Virus record (IMG/VR): IMGVR_UViG_3300032893_000201
Coordinates: 1-34,876 of that record
Length of the DNA: 34,876 bases
Direction: 5' to 3' (one strand)
Origin: a virus
Shown one piece after another: positions 14,603-22,957 of this stretch. Each line of letters opens with the position of its first letter. Position 1 is the first letter of the stretch. Under the pieces are notes generated by a model, which was given only the letters and a program-made list of their open reading frames with translations, was not told where the DNA came from and ran no database searches. The translations under genes were made by a program, and so were the position numbers.

Positions 14603-15744
14603 TGCCACTCGAAACAGTACAATGGATTGGCGATCTGGTCGCAACGAATCCGCCAGATACGGACCCACGGTCGCAGGGCGCAGCGCATTTGCGAAATATC
14701 AAAGCGGCGCTGTTAGATTCGTTTCCAGGCTGCGTGCAGATGATCATCGGCGCAGGCGTCGCTACGGGCACGGCGAACGCGATGCATCTTGCGTTGAGCC
14801 CTGATCCTGGTGCGCCCGTCGACGGTGGAGCGTTTCTTGTCAAGGCTGTGGGCGAGAATACAGTATCGAACCCGACGCTGCAGATCAATTCGCAGGGCGC
14901 TGTAAGGATTACGAAATCAGGCGGGCTGGCGCTGACGATAGGCGACATCGTTACGGCAGGGCAGTGGATTCTGCTTGCATACAACGGCACAAGCGCAACG
15001 CTCGATCTGTTAAATCCGGCAACAGGCGTGAGCGGCACGCCGATGACTATCTCTGGCGACACGACGCTAACATCGGGCAATATTGCTACACAGTCGTTCA
15101 TTACGGCTACGGCCAACATCACACTACCAGCTGGCTCTACAGTTATTCCGTATCAAAGCTACCGTTTCAAGTCGATGACATTCGGCAACGTGCGGCTGAC
15201 GCCTAACGGCAGCGATACGATTGAGGGTGTCAACGCGGCGTTTCGGGTTCCAGCGTGGATACAAGCGGACGTGATGTGGACCGGCTCGGGATGGGTGATG
15301 TCGCGCGGGAATGAAAGCTATGTGGGCGAGTCGCGCGAGTTCAGCGGCGCGAGCGTGCCGATTGGTTGGCAGCTGGAGGATGGATCGGCGCTGTCGCAGG
15401 CTACGTATGCAGGGCTTTTCGCTGTGATCGGGTCGACGTTCGGTGCGAGTGGTGGGAATTTTAATGTGCCTGATCATCGAGGAAGGTTGGGTTTGGGCGT
15501 GAGCGGATCGCACGCGCTCGGTACGACGGGCGGCGCGGAGACGCATGCTATGGGCCCAACGGAGATGCCAGCGCACACTCACACAGTCGCGTCGCAGACC
15601 AACCCGAATCCGGGCTCTGGTGGTGCGTTGATGGTATCGAACAGCGGGGGCAATCAGAATACGAGCACGACGAGTGCAGGTAGTGGTGCAGCATTCAATA
15701 TCATGAACCCCTTCGTGGCGAAGAACTTCATCATCAAGCTATGA
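14602..15744 (+). CDS. tail fibre with C-terminal tail-collar domain
   Basis: A protein of 380 residues. The N-terminal 230 residues are short polar strands, typical of a fibre shaft or attachment part. From about residue 254 the tail collar domain (Pfam Collar type) is clear: GWQLEDGSALSQATYAGLFA, then IGSTFGASGGNFNVPDHRGR. It is followed by the His-rich PAHTHTV (about 321-327), which in related fibres helps coordinate metal ions at the receptor-binding tip. The end FNIMNPFVAKNFIIKL is the usual closing strand. It is the likely host-recognition fibre. The next gene starts in its stop (ATGA). Confidence 0.8.
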   Translation: MPLETVQWIGDLVATNPPDTDPRSQGAAHLRNIKAALLDSFPGCVQMIIGAGVATGTANAMHLALSPDPGAPVDGGAFLVKAVGENTVSNPTLQINSQGAVRITKSGGLALTIGDIVTAGQWILLAYNGTSATLDLLNPATGVSGTPMTISGDTTLTSGNIATQSFITATANITLPAGSTVIPYQSYRFKSMTFGNVRLTPNGSDTIEGVNAAFRVPAWIQADVMWTGSGWVMSRGNESYVGESREFSGASVPIGWQLEDGSALSQATYAGLFAVIGSTFGASGGNFNVPDHRGRLGLGVSGSHALGTTGGAETHAMGPTEMPAHTHTVASQTNPNPGSGGALMVSNSGGNQNTSTTSAGSGAAFNIMNPFVAKNFIIKL

Positions 15745-17069
15745 ACGTTCTCGTCATCGACACGGACGTGGTAGGGCTGGATCTGTGCTTGCGCATGAGA
15801 GCGTACGATCACGACGTGCGCTGGTTCATTCCGCCAGAGAAAGACGGCACTCCGTGCAGAGCGGGTGATGGGATGGATCTGAAGAAGGTGACGGAGTGGG
15901 TGGATTATCTCGAATGGGCTGATTTGATCGTTCCGACGATGAATGATAAGCATGTGCAACGAATGGAGCCGTTTCGCAAAGCTGGCCTGCCTATCTTCGG
16001 ACCGTCGCTGGAGAGTCGCAGGCTCGAAGTGGAGCGCGAATTCGGCATGCAGGTATTGCAGCATGCTGGTATCGAGGTACCAGAATACGAGGCGTTTAGC
16101 GACTATGATAAGGCGATAGCGTACGTCAAGAAAATGGATGAAGCGTTCGTGTCGAAGCCGCTGGGCGATTGCCCAGACAAGTCGCTAACGTACGTCGCGC
16201 CGACGCCCGAGGATCTGGTGTACATGCTGCAGCGTTGGAAGCGCAATGGCAAGAACATTGGCCGGTTCATGCTGCAAAAGAAGATTGACGGGACGGAGTT
16301 TGGCGTGTCGCGATGGATGGGGCAGGGTGGCTTTATCGGATCGCCTAACGAATGCTTCGAGTATAAGAAGATAATGCCTGGCGATATGGGCGTGAACACT
16401 GGCGAGACCGGAACGGTGATGAAGTATGTGGAGAAGTCGAAGATATACGACGAGCTACTCAAGCCGCTTGAGCGATATCTGGATAAGATCGGCCATCGGG
16501 GAGATTTGGCTGTTGGAGGAATGGTTGAGAACGGAACCGGTAAGGCGCTCCCGCTCGAGTTCACAGCGCGGCGTGGCTGGCCAGAGGATTTCCTTTTCAA
16601 CGCCCTTCATCGTGGAGACCCCGCGAAGTGGATGCTTGATGCGATGCGTGGCAAGGATTCCCTTAAGTTTTCTACGGACGTTGTGGTAGGGTTCTTGGTA
16701 TGGATTCCGGACTTTCCGTACTCGCACGCGACGCAGAAAGAAGTCGAGGGCATTCCGATTCGTGGGCTAACGAACAGCGTGCTTGAAAGCGTGCATTTTT
16801 GCAGCGTGATGTTGGATGTCGCCCCATGCAAGAAAGATGGTATAGTGCAGGACGACGAGACGTTTTGCACGACGGGCGACTACGTTCTGGTCGTAGATGG
16901 TAAAGGAGATACGATTACGAAAGCTCGAGAGAACGCACTAGCGGTTTTGCGAAAAATTGGCTTGCCGAATGACCCAGCATGGCGAGAGGATATCGCAGAT
17001 GCAAGGCTCGGGAAGAAGATACAGAAGCTCCAAACCTACGGCTATGCGCGTGAATTTAGGTTTTCATGA
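15741..17069 (+). CDS. ATP-grasp protein, PurD-like (GAR synthetase-like)
   Basis: A protein of 442 residues. Its plan resembles phosphoribosylamine-glycine ligase and related ATP-grasp enzymes. It opens with a Rossmann-like strand (MNVLVIDTDVVGLDLCLRMR) and a pre-ATP domain with DLIVPTMNDKHVQ. An ATP-binding region follows, with lysine in FVSKPLGD, LQKKIDGTEFGVSRWM, and the acidic metal site LEFTARRGWPE, which corresponds to the 'EFN.RfGdPE' of PurD. These enzymes use ATP to join a carboxylate to an amine. It is much altered from housekeeping PurD and sits between a fibre gene and the nozzle gene, so a role in purine synthesis is doubtful; a peptide-bond-type modification is equally possible. 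It has no clear ribosome site and is probably coupled to the fibre gene by ATGA. Confidence 0.65.
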   Translation: MNVLVIDTDVVGLDLCLRMRAYDHDVRWFIPPEKDGTPCRAGDGMDLKKVTEWVDYLEWADLIVPTMNDKHVQRMEPFRKAGLPIFGPSLESRRLEVEREFGMQVLQHAGIEVPEYEAFSDYDKAIAYVKKMDEAFVSKPLGDCPDKSLTYVAPTPEDLVYMLQRWKRNGKNIGRFMLQKKIDGTEFGVSRWMGQGGFIGSPNECFEYKKIMPGDMGVNTGETGTVMKYVEKSKIYDELLKPLERYLDKIGHRGDLAVGGMVENGTGKALPLEFTARRGWPEDFLFNALHRGDPAKWMLDAMRGKDSLKFSTDVVVGFLVWIPDFPYSHATQKEVEGIPIRGLTNSVLESVHFCSVMLDVAPCKKDGIVQDDETFCTTGDYVLVVDGKGDTITKARENALAVLRKIGLPNDPAWREDIADARLGKKIQKLQTYGYAREFRFS

Positions 17070-17256
17070 AATCGCTACGTTCATTGTGACATCGGCATTG
17101 ATCGCGCTCTTCACGCAGGTCATCATCAATACGAGGCGCCTAGATAAGCTGGAGACGATGGATGAGCAATCTAATACGGAACAGAATCGAAGGATAGAGA
17201 AGCTCGAGGCGCGCTGTGATGCGTATGAAAGAGACAAAAGGGTTCCATATCCATAA
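17044..17256 (+). CDS. single-span membrane protein with coiled coil (Rz-like or holin-like)
   Basis: A protein of 70 residues. ATG 17044 is chosen as the first Met giving a full membrane segment; the ribosome site is weak, and GTG 17050 is an alternative. Residues 9-28 (EIATFIVTSALIALFTQVII) form one membrane span, followed by a charged coiled coil (RRLDKLETMDEQSNTEQNRR and IEKLEARCDAYERDKR). This layout fits an inner-membrane spanin of Rz type or a small membrane protein of the XhlA kind. It lies inside the tail module, away from the lysis gene at 5636, and overlaps the ATP-grasp gene by 26 bases. The partner, if any, is not adjacent. Confidence 0.5.
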   Translation: MRVNLGFHEIATFIVTSALIALFTQVIINTRRLDKLETMDEQSNTEQNRRIEKLEARCDAYERDKRVPYP

Positions 17257-18824
17257 TGCTATTCGCTGTTAATAAGGTCGATCAGCACGGCGTCGTGTTC
17301 GACGTGCCGCCGCACGAGCTGCCGTTCAATGTGTGGAGCACGGCGCGCAACATGCGCTTTCACGATGGCAAGGCCGAGAAGTTCCTGGGCGAGACGCCGG
17401 TTTTCGGCACGCCAGGCACGTCGCCCTATTGGCTGATGAATGTGCCATACGGCACGTCGCTGTATTGGCTGTATGCGGGTCTATCGAGAGTGTTCGTGTT
17501 CGATGGCTCGACGCATACTGACATCTCGCAAGCAGGCGGATATCACGCGACGGCGGACGCGGTTTGGACAGGTATGGATTTTGGCGACCTGCCGATATTG
17601 AACAATCCACTGGATCCGCCGCAGCTGTGGTATCCGATTAACACTTCGCAGCCGCTGCAGGATTTGCCCGCGTGGCCAGCGAACACGACGTGTAACGTGC
17701 TGCGCTCGTTCCGCACGTATCTGATTGCGCTCAACGTAACGAAGAGTGGCACGCAATATCCGCACATGGTAAAGTGGTCCGCGAGCGCGGCGGCCGGTAA
17801 TGTGCCCTCTACGTGGGACCCGAGCGATCCGACGAACGACGCGGGCGAGTATAATTTGATGGAGCAGACAGATGATGTGGTTGATGGACTCTCACTTCGT
17901 GATCTGTTTATCATCTACAAAGAGAACTCCGTTTGGGCCATGCAATACGTGGGAGGCGGGCCCGTTTTCAACTTCTTCAAGCTCTTCAATCAGGTCGGTA
18001 TATTGGCTCCCCGCTGCGCCGTGGAGTTTCAAGACGGACGGCACGCCGTATTCTCAATCAACGATATCATAGTGCATGACGGAGTTAACATACAGTCAAT
18101 CGTTAACGAGCGCGACCGGAAGTATATCTTCTCGAACATAGATGCGACGTATGGCCAGCGCAGCTTCGTTTCGCACAATAAGAACAATTTCGAGGTATGG
18201 TTTTGCTGGCCACAAATTGGGCAGACGTTTCCATCGCAAGCGCTCGTGTGGAACTACAAACAGAACACGATAGGGTTCCGCGATCTGGCGCAGACAGCGT
18301 ATATTGAAGAAGGTATTGTAAACGTTACTGGCTCGAGTGATGCGTGGAATCAGGCTGTGGGAAATTGGACTGTAGAAACGGTTGCGTGGGGTGCGAAGCA
18401 GTTTAATCCAAACGTCCGGCAGGTATTGTCCGCACAGCCGTTGACGCAAACTATATTGGAGCTGGATACTACGACGCAGTTCAACGGCGTCAATATTCCG
18501 TCAACGCTTGAGCGAACGGGACTGGGATTTCCATTTCGTGAGGGCGAGCCACCGGACTTCACATCACGCAAGCGATTTAAGGGATTATGGCCCCGCATCC
18601 ATGGAACAGTGGGACAGGTCGTGAACGTCTATATCGGATTGCAGGATGAGATTGAACAATCGCCTACATGGAAGGGTCCGTACGCGTACACTATAGGCTC
18701 GTCGAAACGCGTGGGAGAGATTGTTGATACGGTACTGTTGGGATTTAGGTTCGTTCATAACGATAGCGGTGTATGGTCGTTGAGCGGGTATGAGGTCGAG
18801 ATTACACAGTCTGGTAGATATTAA
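17256..18824 (+). CDS. tail nozzle / tail-hub protein
   Basis: A protein of 522 residues, beta-rich with many aromatic residues. Stretches such as DGLSLRDLFIIYKENSVWAM, FKLFNQVGILAPRCAVEFQD and RHAVFSINDIIVHDG follow the blade-like pattern of the nozzle proteins of short-tailed phages (P22 gp10 type or T7 gp12 type), which form the hexameric channel below the adaptor. Size and location in the tail module agree. The ATG overlaps the preceding TAA, and the nearest purine-rich ribosome site (AAAAGGG) is about 14 bases upstream, so translation is likely coupled. Confidence 0.65.
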   Translation: MLFAVNKVDQHGVVFDVPPHELPFNVWSTARNMRFHDGKAEKFLGETPVFGTPGTSPYWLMNVPYGTSLYWLYAGLSRVFVFDGSTHTDISQAGGYHATADAVWTGMDFGDLPILNNPLDPPQLWYPINTSQPLQDLPAWPANTTCNVLRSFRTYLIALNVTKSGTQYPHMVKWSASAAAGNVPSTWDPSDPTNDAGEYNLMEQTDDVVDGLSLRDLFIIYKENSVWAMQYVGGGPVFNFFKLFNQVGILAPRCAVEFQDGRHAVFSINDIIVHDGVNIQSIVNERDRKYIFSNIDATYGQRSFVSHNKNNFEVWFCWPQIGQTFPSQALVWNYKQNTIGFRDLAQTAYIEEGIVNVTGSSDAWNQAVGNWTVETVAWGAKQFNPNVRQVLSAQPLTQTILELDTTTQFNGVNIPSTLERTGLGFPFREGEPPDFTSRKRFKGLWPRIHGTVGQVVNVYIGLQDEIEQSPTWKGPYAYTIGSSKRVGEIVDTVLLGFRFVHNDSGVWSLSGYEVEITQSGRY

Positions 18825-18836
18825 AGGAGCTAGAAA

Positions 18837-19313
18837 ATGGCAGCAGGAGCAGTTCATGTCAGTGCGAAGTTCGTGGAGAATATGGCGCTCTTGACTGGAG
18901 CGAATTACGGCAGCGATACGCTGAAGATGGGAATCATGACGAATGCGGTGACGCCTGGCGTCAACGACAGCGATCCGCGTTGGGGCTCGGGTGGGTCGCA
19001 AAACTACTCGACGGCAGAAGTAACGCCTGGTGGGAACTATAGTGCAGGCGGGGTTTCGTTAACTTCTCCGACGGTTTCGATCAGCGGCGCCGTGACGAGC
19101 CTGAATGCAACGTCGCCCATCACAGTAGCAGCAAACGCCTCGAATCCGACGGGCGCCTATTGGGGCGCTATCTACGATTCGACCGATGCGGGCAAGCACG
19201 TTATCGGTTTCGTTGATCTCGGAGGGCCGATTTCGCTCGTAGGCGGATTGCAGCTGAACATCAACGGCGCGACGAGCGGTACGCAGCCGCTGTTCCAGGG
19301 TACAGCATCGTGA
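18837..19313 (+). CDS. virion decoration or tail-surface protein
   Basis: A protein of 158 residues with a strong AAAGGAG ribosome site. It is Gly/Ser/Thr/Asn-rich and all beta, with KMGIMTNAVTPGVNDSDPRW and STAEVTPGGNYSAGG, a pattern that recurs in small virion proteins of many phages. The abundant small residues and strong ribosome site suggest many copies per virion, as for capsid decoration or tail-surface proteins. The exact place is unknown. Its TGA overlaps the GTG of the glycoside hydrolase gene. Confidence 0.55.
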   Translation: MAAGAVHVSAKFVENMALLTGANYGSDTLKMGIMTNAVTPGVNDSDPRWGSGGSQNYSTAEVTPGGNYSAGGVSLTSPTVSISGAVTSLNATSPITVAANASNPTGAYWGAIYDSTDAGKHVIGFVDLGGPISLVGGLQLNINGATSGTQPLFQGTAS

Positions 19314-20578
19314 CGACTCGTTGTCCACACTTTAATATTCCAGTCGCGATACAGATCCGCGGCAGCGGATCGTATTCTGATACCGTACAAGACGTTCAAG
19401 ACTCGTCAATGGAAGGTTTGTGGGTGAACTGGGAGGGCGTCAACGGTTCCTGGCTACGCTATTATCGGCCATGCATCGATCGCATTGCAGCGATTGGCGG
19501 GAACTGCTACAAGGTGCAGGCCGGTATTAGTGCTTCGTTCAAGGGGCTGATTACGCCTACACAGCATTATCAGCGCTGGGCGCAGCTGATACGCTATGCA
19601 GGTACACTTGAGGTTAGAGTTCTTGTTAATCCAATTCAGTGGGATTGGGATTTCGGACAGCACGTTACGAAGGCGTATTGTCAAACCTGGATGAGCGGGA
19701 TGGTCGACTATTTCACGGCGCAGGGAGATATTTGGCCTTGGGTGTTGTCGGTTGACATGAACAATGAATCGCAGAGTGATACCTGCTCGGATGGTGTGGG
19801 AACTAGCGTCTACAATACAATGGTAGCAAACGCCAACATGCCGAGTTACGTGCCACTGTGCACCTCTGGAGGATCGACGCTTGCGAATTTTGGTGGGGCA
19901 GGTAAGGTATGCGAGCTGCGTAATGACGTGTTGGATGATCACTTTTATTTGTTTACCACTGGCGCGCCCACCAGCGCCGAATATGACGCCACGCTCGGAA
20001 CCTACTATCCGCAGTATGAGTTTATGATAGGTGAGTTTGGGACTGGTCCAACCTCGAGCGGGATTACTTTTTACCAAAACATGCTGAACTTCGCTCTCGA
20101 CCCAACGCGGCCGAAGATTCGCGGCTTTTCTTGCTGGTCGATCAAGGACGGCAATCACAATGCTTTGTTTCGAGGCGCCACCGTAGGCGGACCTGAGTTT
20201 ATAGTTCCATCGACATACAGTCCCATTCCAGTATTGTTTTCGTATTCTGTGGCTGGGGCGACGCTGTTACCGCCTACTGTAGTTCGCGCGTCTGCTGAGA
20301 GCGGAGCTATGATGTGGATGTGTACCGACTGCACGAACGCATTTGCATACACGAAACTCTATCGCGTCACTGGGGCAGGCAAGACTACGGAGATCACTCC
20401 AGCGTCCAACATCCCGGCGTATTGCGACGACTCGGCGACGTGGAGAACGCAGCAATGCGGCTATCAAGCCAGTGTCGTAAATACGTCTGCAGCTGAGAGC
20501 GCCAAATCCGCCATGTATGTGCCATCTAGATTGCCGCGCAGATTAACGCGGCGCAGGATCAAACCCGTTCTTCATTAA
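19310..20578 (+). CDS. GH5-like (clan GH-A) glycoside hydrolase of the tail module
   Basis: A protein of 422 residues starting at GTG 19310 (GTGA overlap). It shows the landmarks of a clan GH-A barrel: WEGVNGSWLRYYRPCIDRIA near the start; acid/base N152-E153 at the end of a strand (WVLSVDMNNES); LDDHFYLF (208-215) with the His and Tyr seen before the last strands; nucleophile E242 in EFMIGEFGTG; and a Trp in GFSCWSIKDGNHN (272-284). The enzyme would cut a beta-linked glycan, presumably capsule, exopolysaccharide or cell wall of the host, during adsorption. About 110 extra residues follow the barrel and end in a very basic tail (RLPRRLTRRRIKP). The fold call is by motifs; the substrate is unknown. 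Confidence 0.7.
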   Translation: MTTRCPHFNIPVAIQIRGSGSYSDTVQDVQDSSMEGLWVNWEGVNGSWLRYYRPCIDRIAAIGGNCYKVQAGISASFKGLITPTQHYQRWAQLIRYAGTLEVRVLVNPIQWDWDFGQHVTKAYCQTWMSGMVDYFTAQGDIWPWVLSVDMNNESQSDTCSDGVGTSVYNTMVANANMPSYVPLCTSGGSTLANFGGAGKVCELRNDVLDDHFYLFTTGAPTSAEYDATLGTYYPQYEFMIGEFGTGPTSSGITFYQNMLNFALDPTRPKIRGFSCWSIKDGNHNALFRGATVGGPEFIVPSTYSPIPVLFSYSVAGATLLPPTVVRASAESGAMMWMCTDCTNAFAYTKLYRVTGAGKTTEITPASNIPAYCDDSATWRTQQCGYQASVVNTSAAESAKSAMYVPSRLPRRLTRRRIKPVLH

Positions 20579-20591
20579 GGAACTTGCAGCC

Positions 20592-21491
20592 ATGTCAATG
20601 TACGGCGACTGGATTCAAATGACGTGCACGACCTCGGGCACAGGCGCGATTACGCCCTCGGCGGTTACAGGGTATTCGCAGCTCAGCGATCAGTTTATGA
20701 ATCCATCAGTGGTAAAGTATTCGCTGGTTGATGGAAACAACCGCGAGTCGGGGTTTGGGGTCTGGAACGGCACAACGCTGACGCGAACCTATGTAACGGA
20801 AACACTTGTTTCTGGCACCTTTACGTACGTTACAGCTGCTAACGCGGCGACGGCGCAGATTACATTGAGCGGAGGAACGACGACACTCTTCGTGGACTTC
20901 AGCGTTGACTCCGACGAGATGCCAGGTATTGTAGGTGCGACTGATAGTACTAAAGGCGTGCCATTTATCGGTCTGAATAACGACACCGCGACTTCGTCGT
21001 ATTGGACGTTGACCCAGGGCTATGGTTTCTATGTGCCATTCACCCTGCCGATCAGTGGCTGGTTCAGTGGCATTCGGCACCACTTCAAAGGCACTCCGGC
21101 CGGAACCTTCGATTGTGCTATCTACTCAACTTACATTGATGGTTCACCTTATAGAAAACTGGCCGCGATCGCAGCTGCGACGGCGATCAGCGGCTTTAGT
21201 GATACTACCATCAACTTTACGAGCAATGTTTTTCTCAAGCGCAAAGTCGCCTACTGGTGGGCGGGTCTATCACAAGGCGGCGCATGCAACTTGATGGGAT
21301 CAGGCAACCAAACGACGGTGCAGATGCCCTCGACAATTGGCCTTTTGACTAACGGTACTAAGTGCAGCAATGCACATACTACGTCTGGATCCCAGACTTC
21401 ACTCCCCGATCCTGCGACGGCACTGGCTAGTCTGACGTTTGAGGCAAGCAGCACCAATTACCGGCCTGTCTTCTCATTGATCCAGGTATAG
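20592..21491 (+). CDS. tail fibre or receptor-binding protein
   Basis: A protein of 299 residues; AAGGAA lies nine bases before ATG 20592. Residues 1-100 (DWIQMTCTTSGTGAITPSAV, YSLVDGNNRESGFGVWNGTT, LTRTYVTETLVSG) are the common small virion domain that starts many fibre proteins. The C-terminal 190 residues are a separate beta-rich domain with SYWTLTQGYGFYVPF and a run of Gly/Thr strands, probably a jelly-roll-like tip. It sits among fibre and enzyme genes, so adsorption is the likely role. Confidence 0.55.
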   Translation: MSMYGDWIQMTCTTSGTGAITPSAVTGYSQLSDQFMNPSVVKYSLVDGNNRESGFGVWNGTTLTRTYVTETLVSGTFTYVTAANAATAQITLSGGTTTLFVDFSVDSDEMPGIVGATDSTKGVPFIGLNNDTATSSYWTLTQGYGFYVPFTLPISGWFSGIRHHFKGTPAGTFDCAIYSTYIDGSPYRKLAAIAAATAISGFSDTTINFTSNVFLKRKVAYWWAGLSQGGACNLMGSGNQTTVQMPSTIGLLTNGTKCSNAHTTSGSQTSLPDPATALASLTFEASSTNYRPVFSLIQV

Positions 21492-21501
21492 GTAATAGAT
21501 C

Positions 21502-22437
21502 ATGGCAAATACCCGGGCAGCTAATACTCGAGCAGCTAATACTCCCGATCCAGCAAGCGGTGGTGGAAGTTTAATTACTATTACCTGCGCGGTAGGTGCC
21601 TATACGTGGGCTGGCACTAACGCTAGCTTCGGTAATCTGATCGCCATAAATTGTACAAAGGGTGCTTATACCTGGACCGGAGTTTCGGCAGCAATAGGAG
21701 GCTTGGCTACTATTAATTTGGGTGTTGGTGCATACAGCTGGGCGGGTATAGCTATGAGTTTGCCCGGCTCGTCGAAGGTCTTGCTGAGGGCGCCTTTCTT
21801 TCAAGCCGATCTCGTTCCTGGGCCGGTTACGGTGTTGTTACGGAAGTGGTCAGGTGCGAGCTGGATAGATGATGGCATAGCGCAAACTGTTACGCAATTG
21901 ACAGATGCGAACATTCCAAACAGCTATACGATCAATGCCACGTACACGCCGAACTCTGATGGAAGTTATCAAGCAGTTCCGGTTTGGAACCTTGCCGCGG
22001 TTGCCACGTGGACTAGCGGAACGTATGCGGCTAACGCATTAACGAGGCCTGCTGCGGTACCTAACGGCCATTATTATAAGGTGATTGCGGGTGGTGGCGG
22101 CGCTTCGGGCGGGACAGAGCCGAGTGGCTGGCCTACGAATGGTGGAACTATTTCTGATGGAGCGCTAACGTGGCAAGATCAGGGTCAATGCTTATACGAC
22201 GGTGATGTTTTGTACCTGGCGCCTTCAGCGAGTGCTGTTGATGCAGCAGCAATCGTTGCGGCATTGAAAGCTGATAGTGATTGGCAAACTATTTTAGCTA
22301 ACGTTAATGGAGTCTTTGATTATAATACGTCGACTAATGTAATAACACTTAAAAATAAGAGCGGCGGCACGACGTTAGCTACGTTGACTCTAACGCTTGA
22401 TGGTAGTGGTAATGTAACGCACAGGGCGAGCTCTTAG
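21502..22437 (+). CDS. repeat-bearing tail fibre-like protein
   Basis: A protein of 311 residues. It opens with a five-residue repeat (NTRAANTRAANT) and then three 22-residue units (24-45, 46-67, 68-89) of the form L[IA]xIxxxxGAY[TS]W[AT]G. Similar repeats occur in phage tail proteins. A beta domain follows (VTVLLRKWSGASWIDDGIAQ), then a Gly-rich segment with a carbohydrate-module-like section (PNGHYYKVIAGGGGASGGTE), then a C-terminal stretch ending in DYNTSTNVITLKNKSGGTTL. The DNA is more AT-rich than the genes on either side, which suggests recent exchange, as is frequent for fibre genes. Confidence 0.5.
   Translation: MANTRAANTRAANTPDPASGGGSLITITCAVGAYTWAGTNASFGNLIAINCTKGAYTWTGVSAAIGGLATINLGVGAYSWAGIAMSLPGSSKVLLRAPFFQADLVPGPVTVLLRKWSGASWIDDGIAQTVTQLTDANIPNSYTINATYTPNSDGSYQAVPVWNLAAVATWTSGTYAANALTRPAAVPNGHYYKVIAGGGGASGGTEPSGWPTNGGTISDGALTWQDQGQCLYDGDVLYLAPSASAVDAAAIVAALKADSDWQTILANVNGVFDYNTSTNVITLKNKSGGTTLATLTLTLDGSGNVTHRASS
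21508..21543 (+). repeat. 15-base tandem repeat in a fibre gene
   Basis: AATACCCGGGCAGCT is followed by AATACTCGAGCAGCT and a partial third unit AATACT. It encodes NTRAA-NTRAA-NT at the extreme N-terminus of the fibre-like protein. The unit number may vary by slippage. Confidence 0.7.
21571..21768 (+). repeat. three 22-residue protein repeats (GAYxWxG type)
   Basis: Residues 24-89 of the fibre-like protein hold three consecutive 22-residue units with the core IxxxxGAYTWAG, IxxxxGAYTWTG and IxxxxGAYSWAG. The DNA is diverged while the Gly, Tyr, Trp and Gly positions are fixed, which indicates selection on a beta-strand repeat. Two more units occur in the next gene. Confidence 0.7.
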
Positions 22438-22438
22438 T

Positions 22439-22957
22439 GTGTTTAGAAATGTTTGGGACCCAGCTGCATTACCTGGCTCGACAGAGGCCACAGCAAGCTT
22501 TCCACGCACTGTCGGTAGCAGCGGTTCGCTCATTACGATCAATCTGCAGATTGGGTCATATAGCTGGTCGGGACGATCGCTCAGTGTTGTTGTTCCTGGG
22601 CTCATCAATCTGCGAGTTGGTAGATGGTTCTGGCGTGGTGCGAATCTTGTTATCAAGGGCTATTCGAAGAAGGGTATTCTCGAACATTACTATCCGCAGC
22701 CCCCGAAGCTTACTGGCTTGGGTAGCACACAGGTTGAGAAAATTCTTTCCGACTACGTACAGTACGTAAACTCGCAATTCTCGAAATTGAGCACTCTCGT
22801 AAACACGCTTGCGGATGGGCATATCGACCTCACGTATAAGGCACCGGACAAGCCAACAGAAGGATCGATTAGATATGCTGACGGGACTCTTTGGAATCCA
22901 GGTGCGGGGCAAGGGTTGTATCAGTTTAGAAGTGGCGTGTGGGTGAAGATAGGATGA
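22439..22957 (+). CDS. short tail fibre-like protein sharing repeats with its neighbour
   Basis: A protein of 172 residues from GTG 22439, which begins two bases after the upstream TAG; the ribosome site is poor, so the exact start is uncertain. Residues 31-72 contain two more copies of the GxYxWxG repeat (LITINLQIGSYSWSG and LINLRVGRWFWRG). After a helical part (STQVEKILSDYVQYVNSQFS) it ends with KPTEGSIRYADGTLWNPGAG and FRSGVWVKIG, a closing module seen at the C-terminus of many phage tail proteins. The GNAT gene begins in its stop codon region (ATGA). Confidence 0.55.
   Translation: MFRNVWDPAALPGSTEATASFPRTVGSSGSLITINLQIGSYSWSGRSLSVVVPGLINLRVGRWFWRGANLVIKGYSKKGILEHYYPQPPKLTGLGSTQVEKILSDYVQYVNSQFSKLSTLVNTLADGHIDLTYKAPDKPTEGSIRYADGTLWNPGAGQGLYQFRSGVWVKIG
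22529..22654 (+). repeat. two further GxYxWxG repeats
   Basis: Residues 31-72 of the short fibre-like protein contain two copies of the 22-residue unit found three times in the gene before it. The repeats therefore span a gene boundary, pointing to duplication or splitting of one ancestral fibre gene. Confidence 0.6.

Noticed and set aside
14602-22957. Diversity-generating retroelement acting on the fibre genes
   Set aside because: No reverse transcriptase gene and no template/variable repeat pair were seen.
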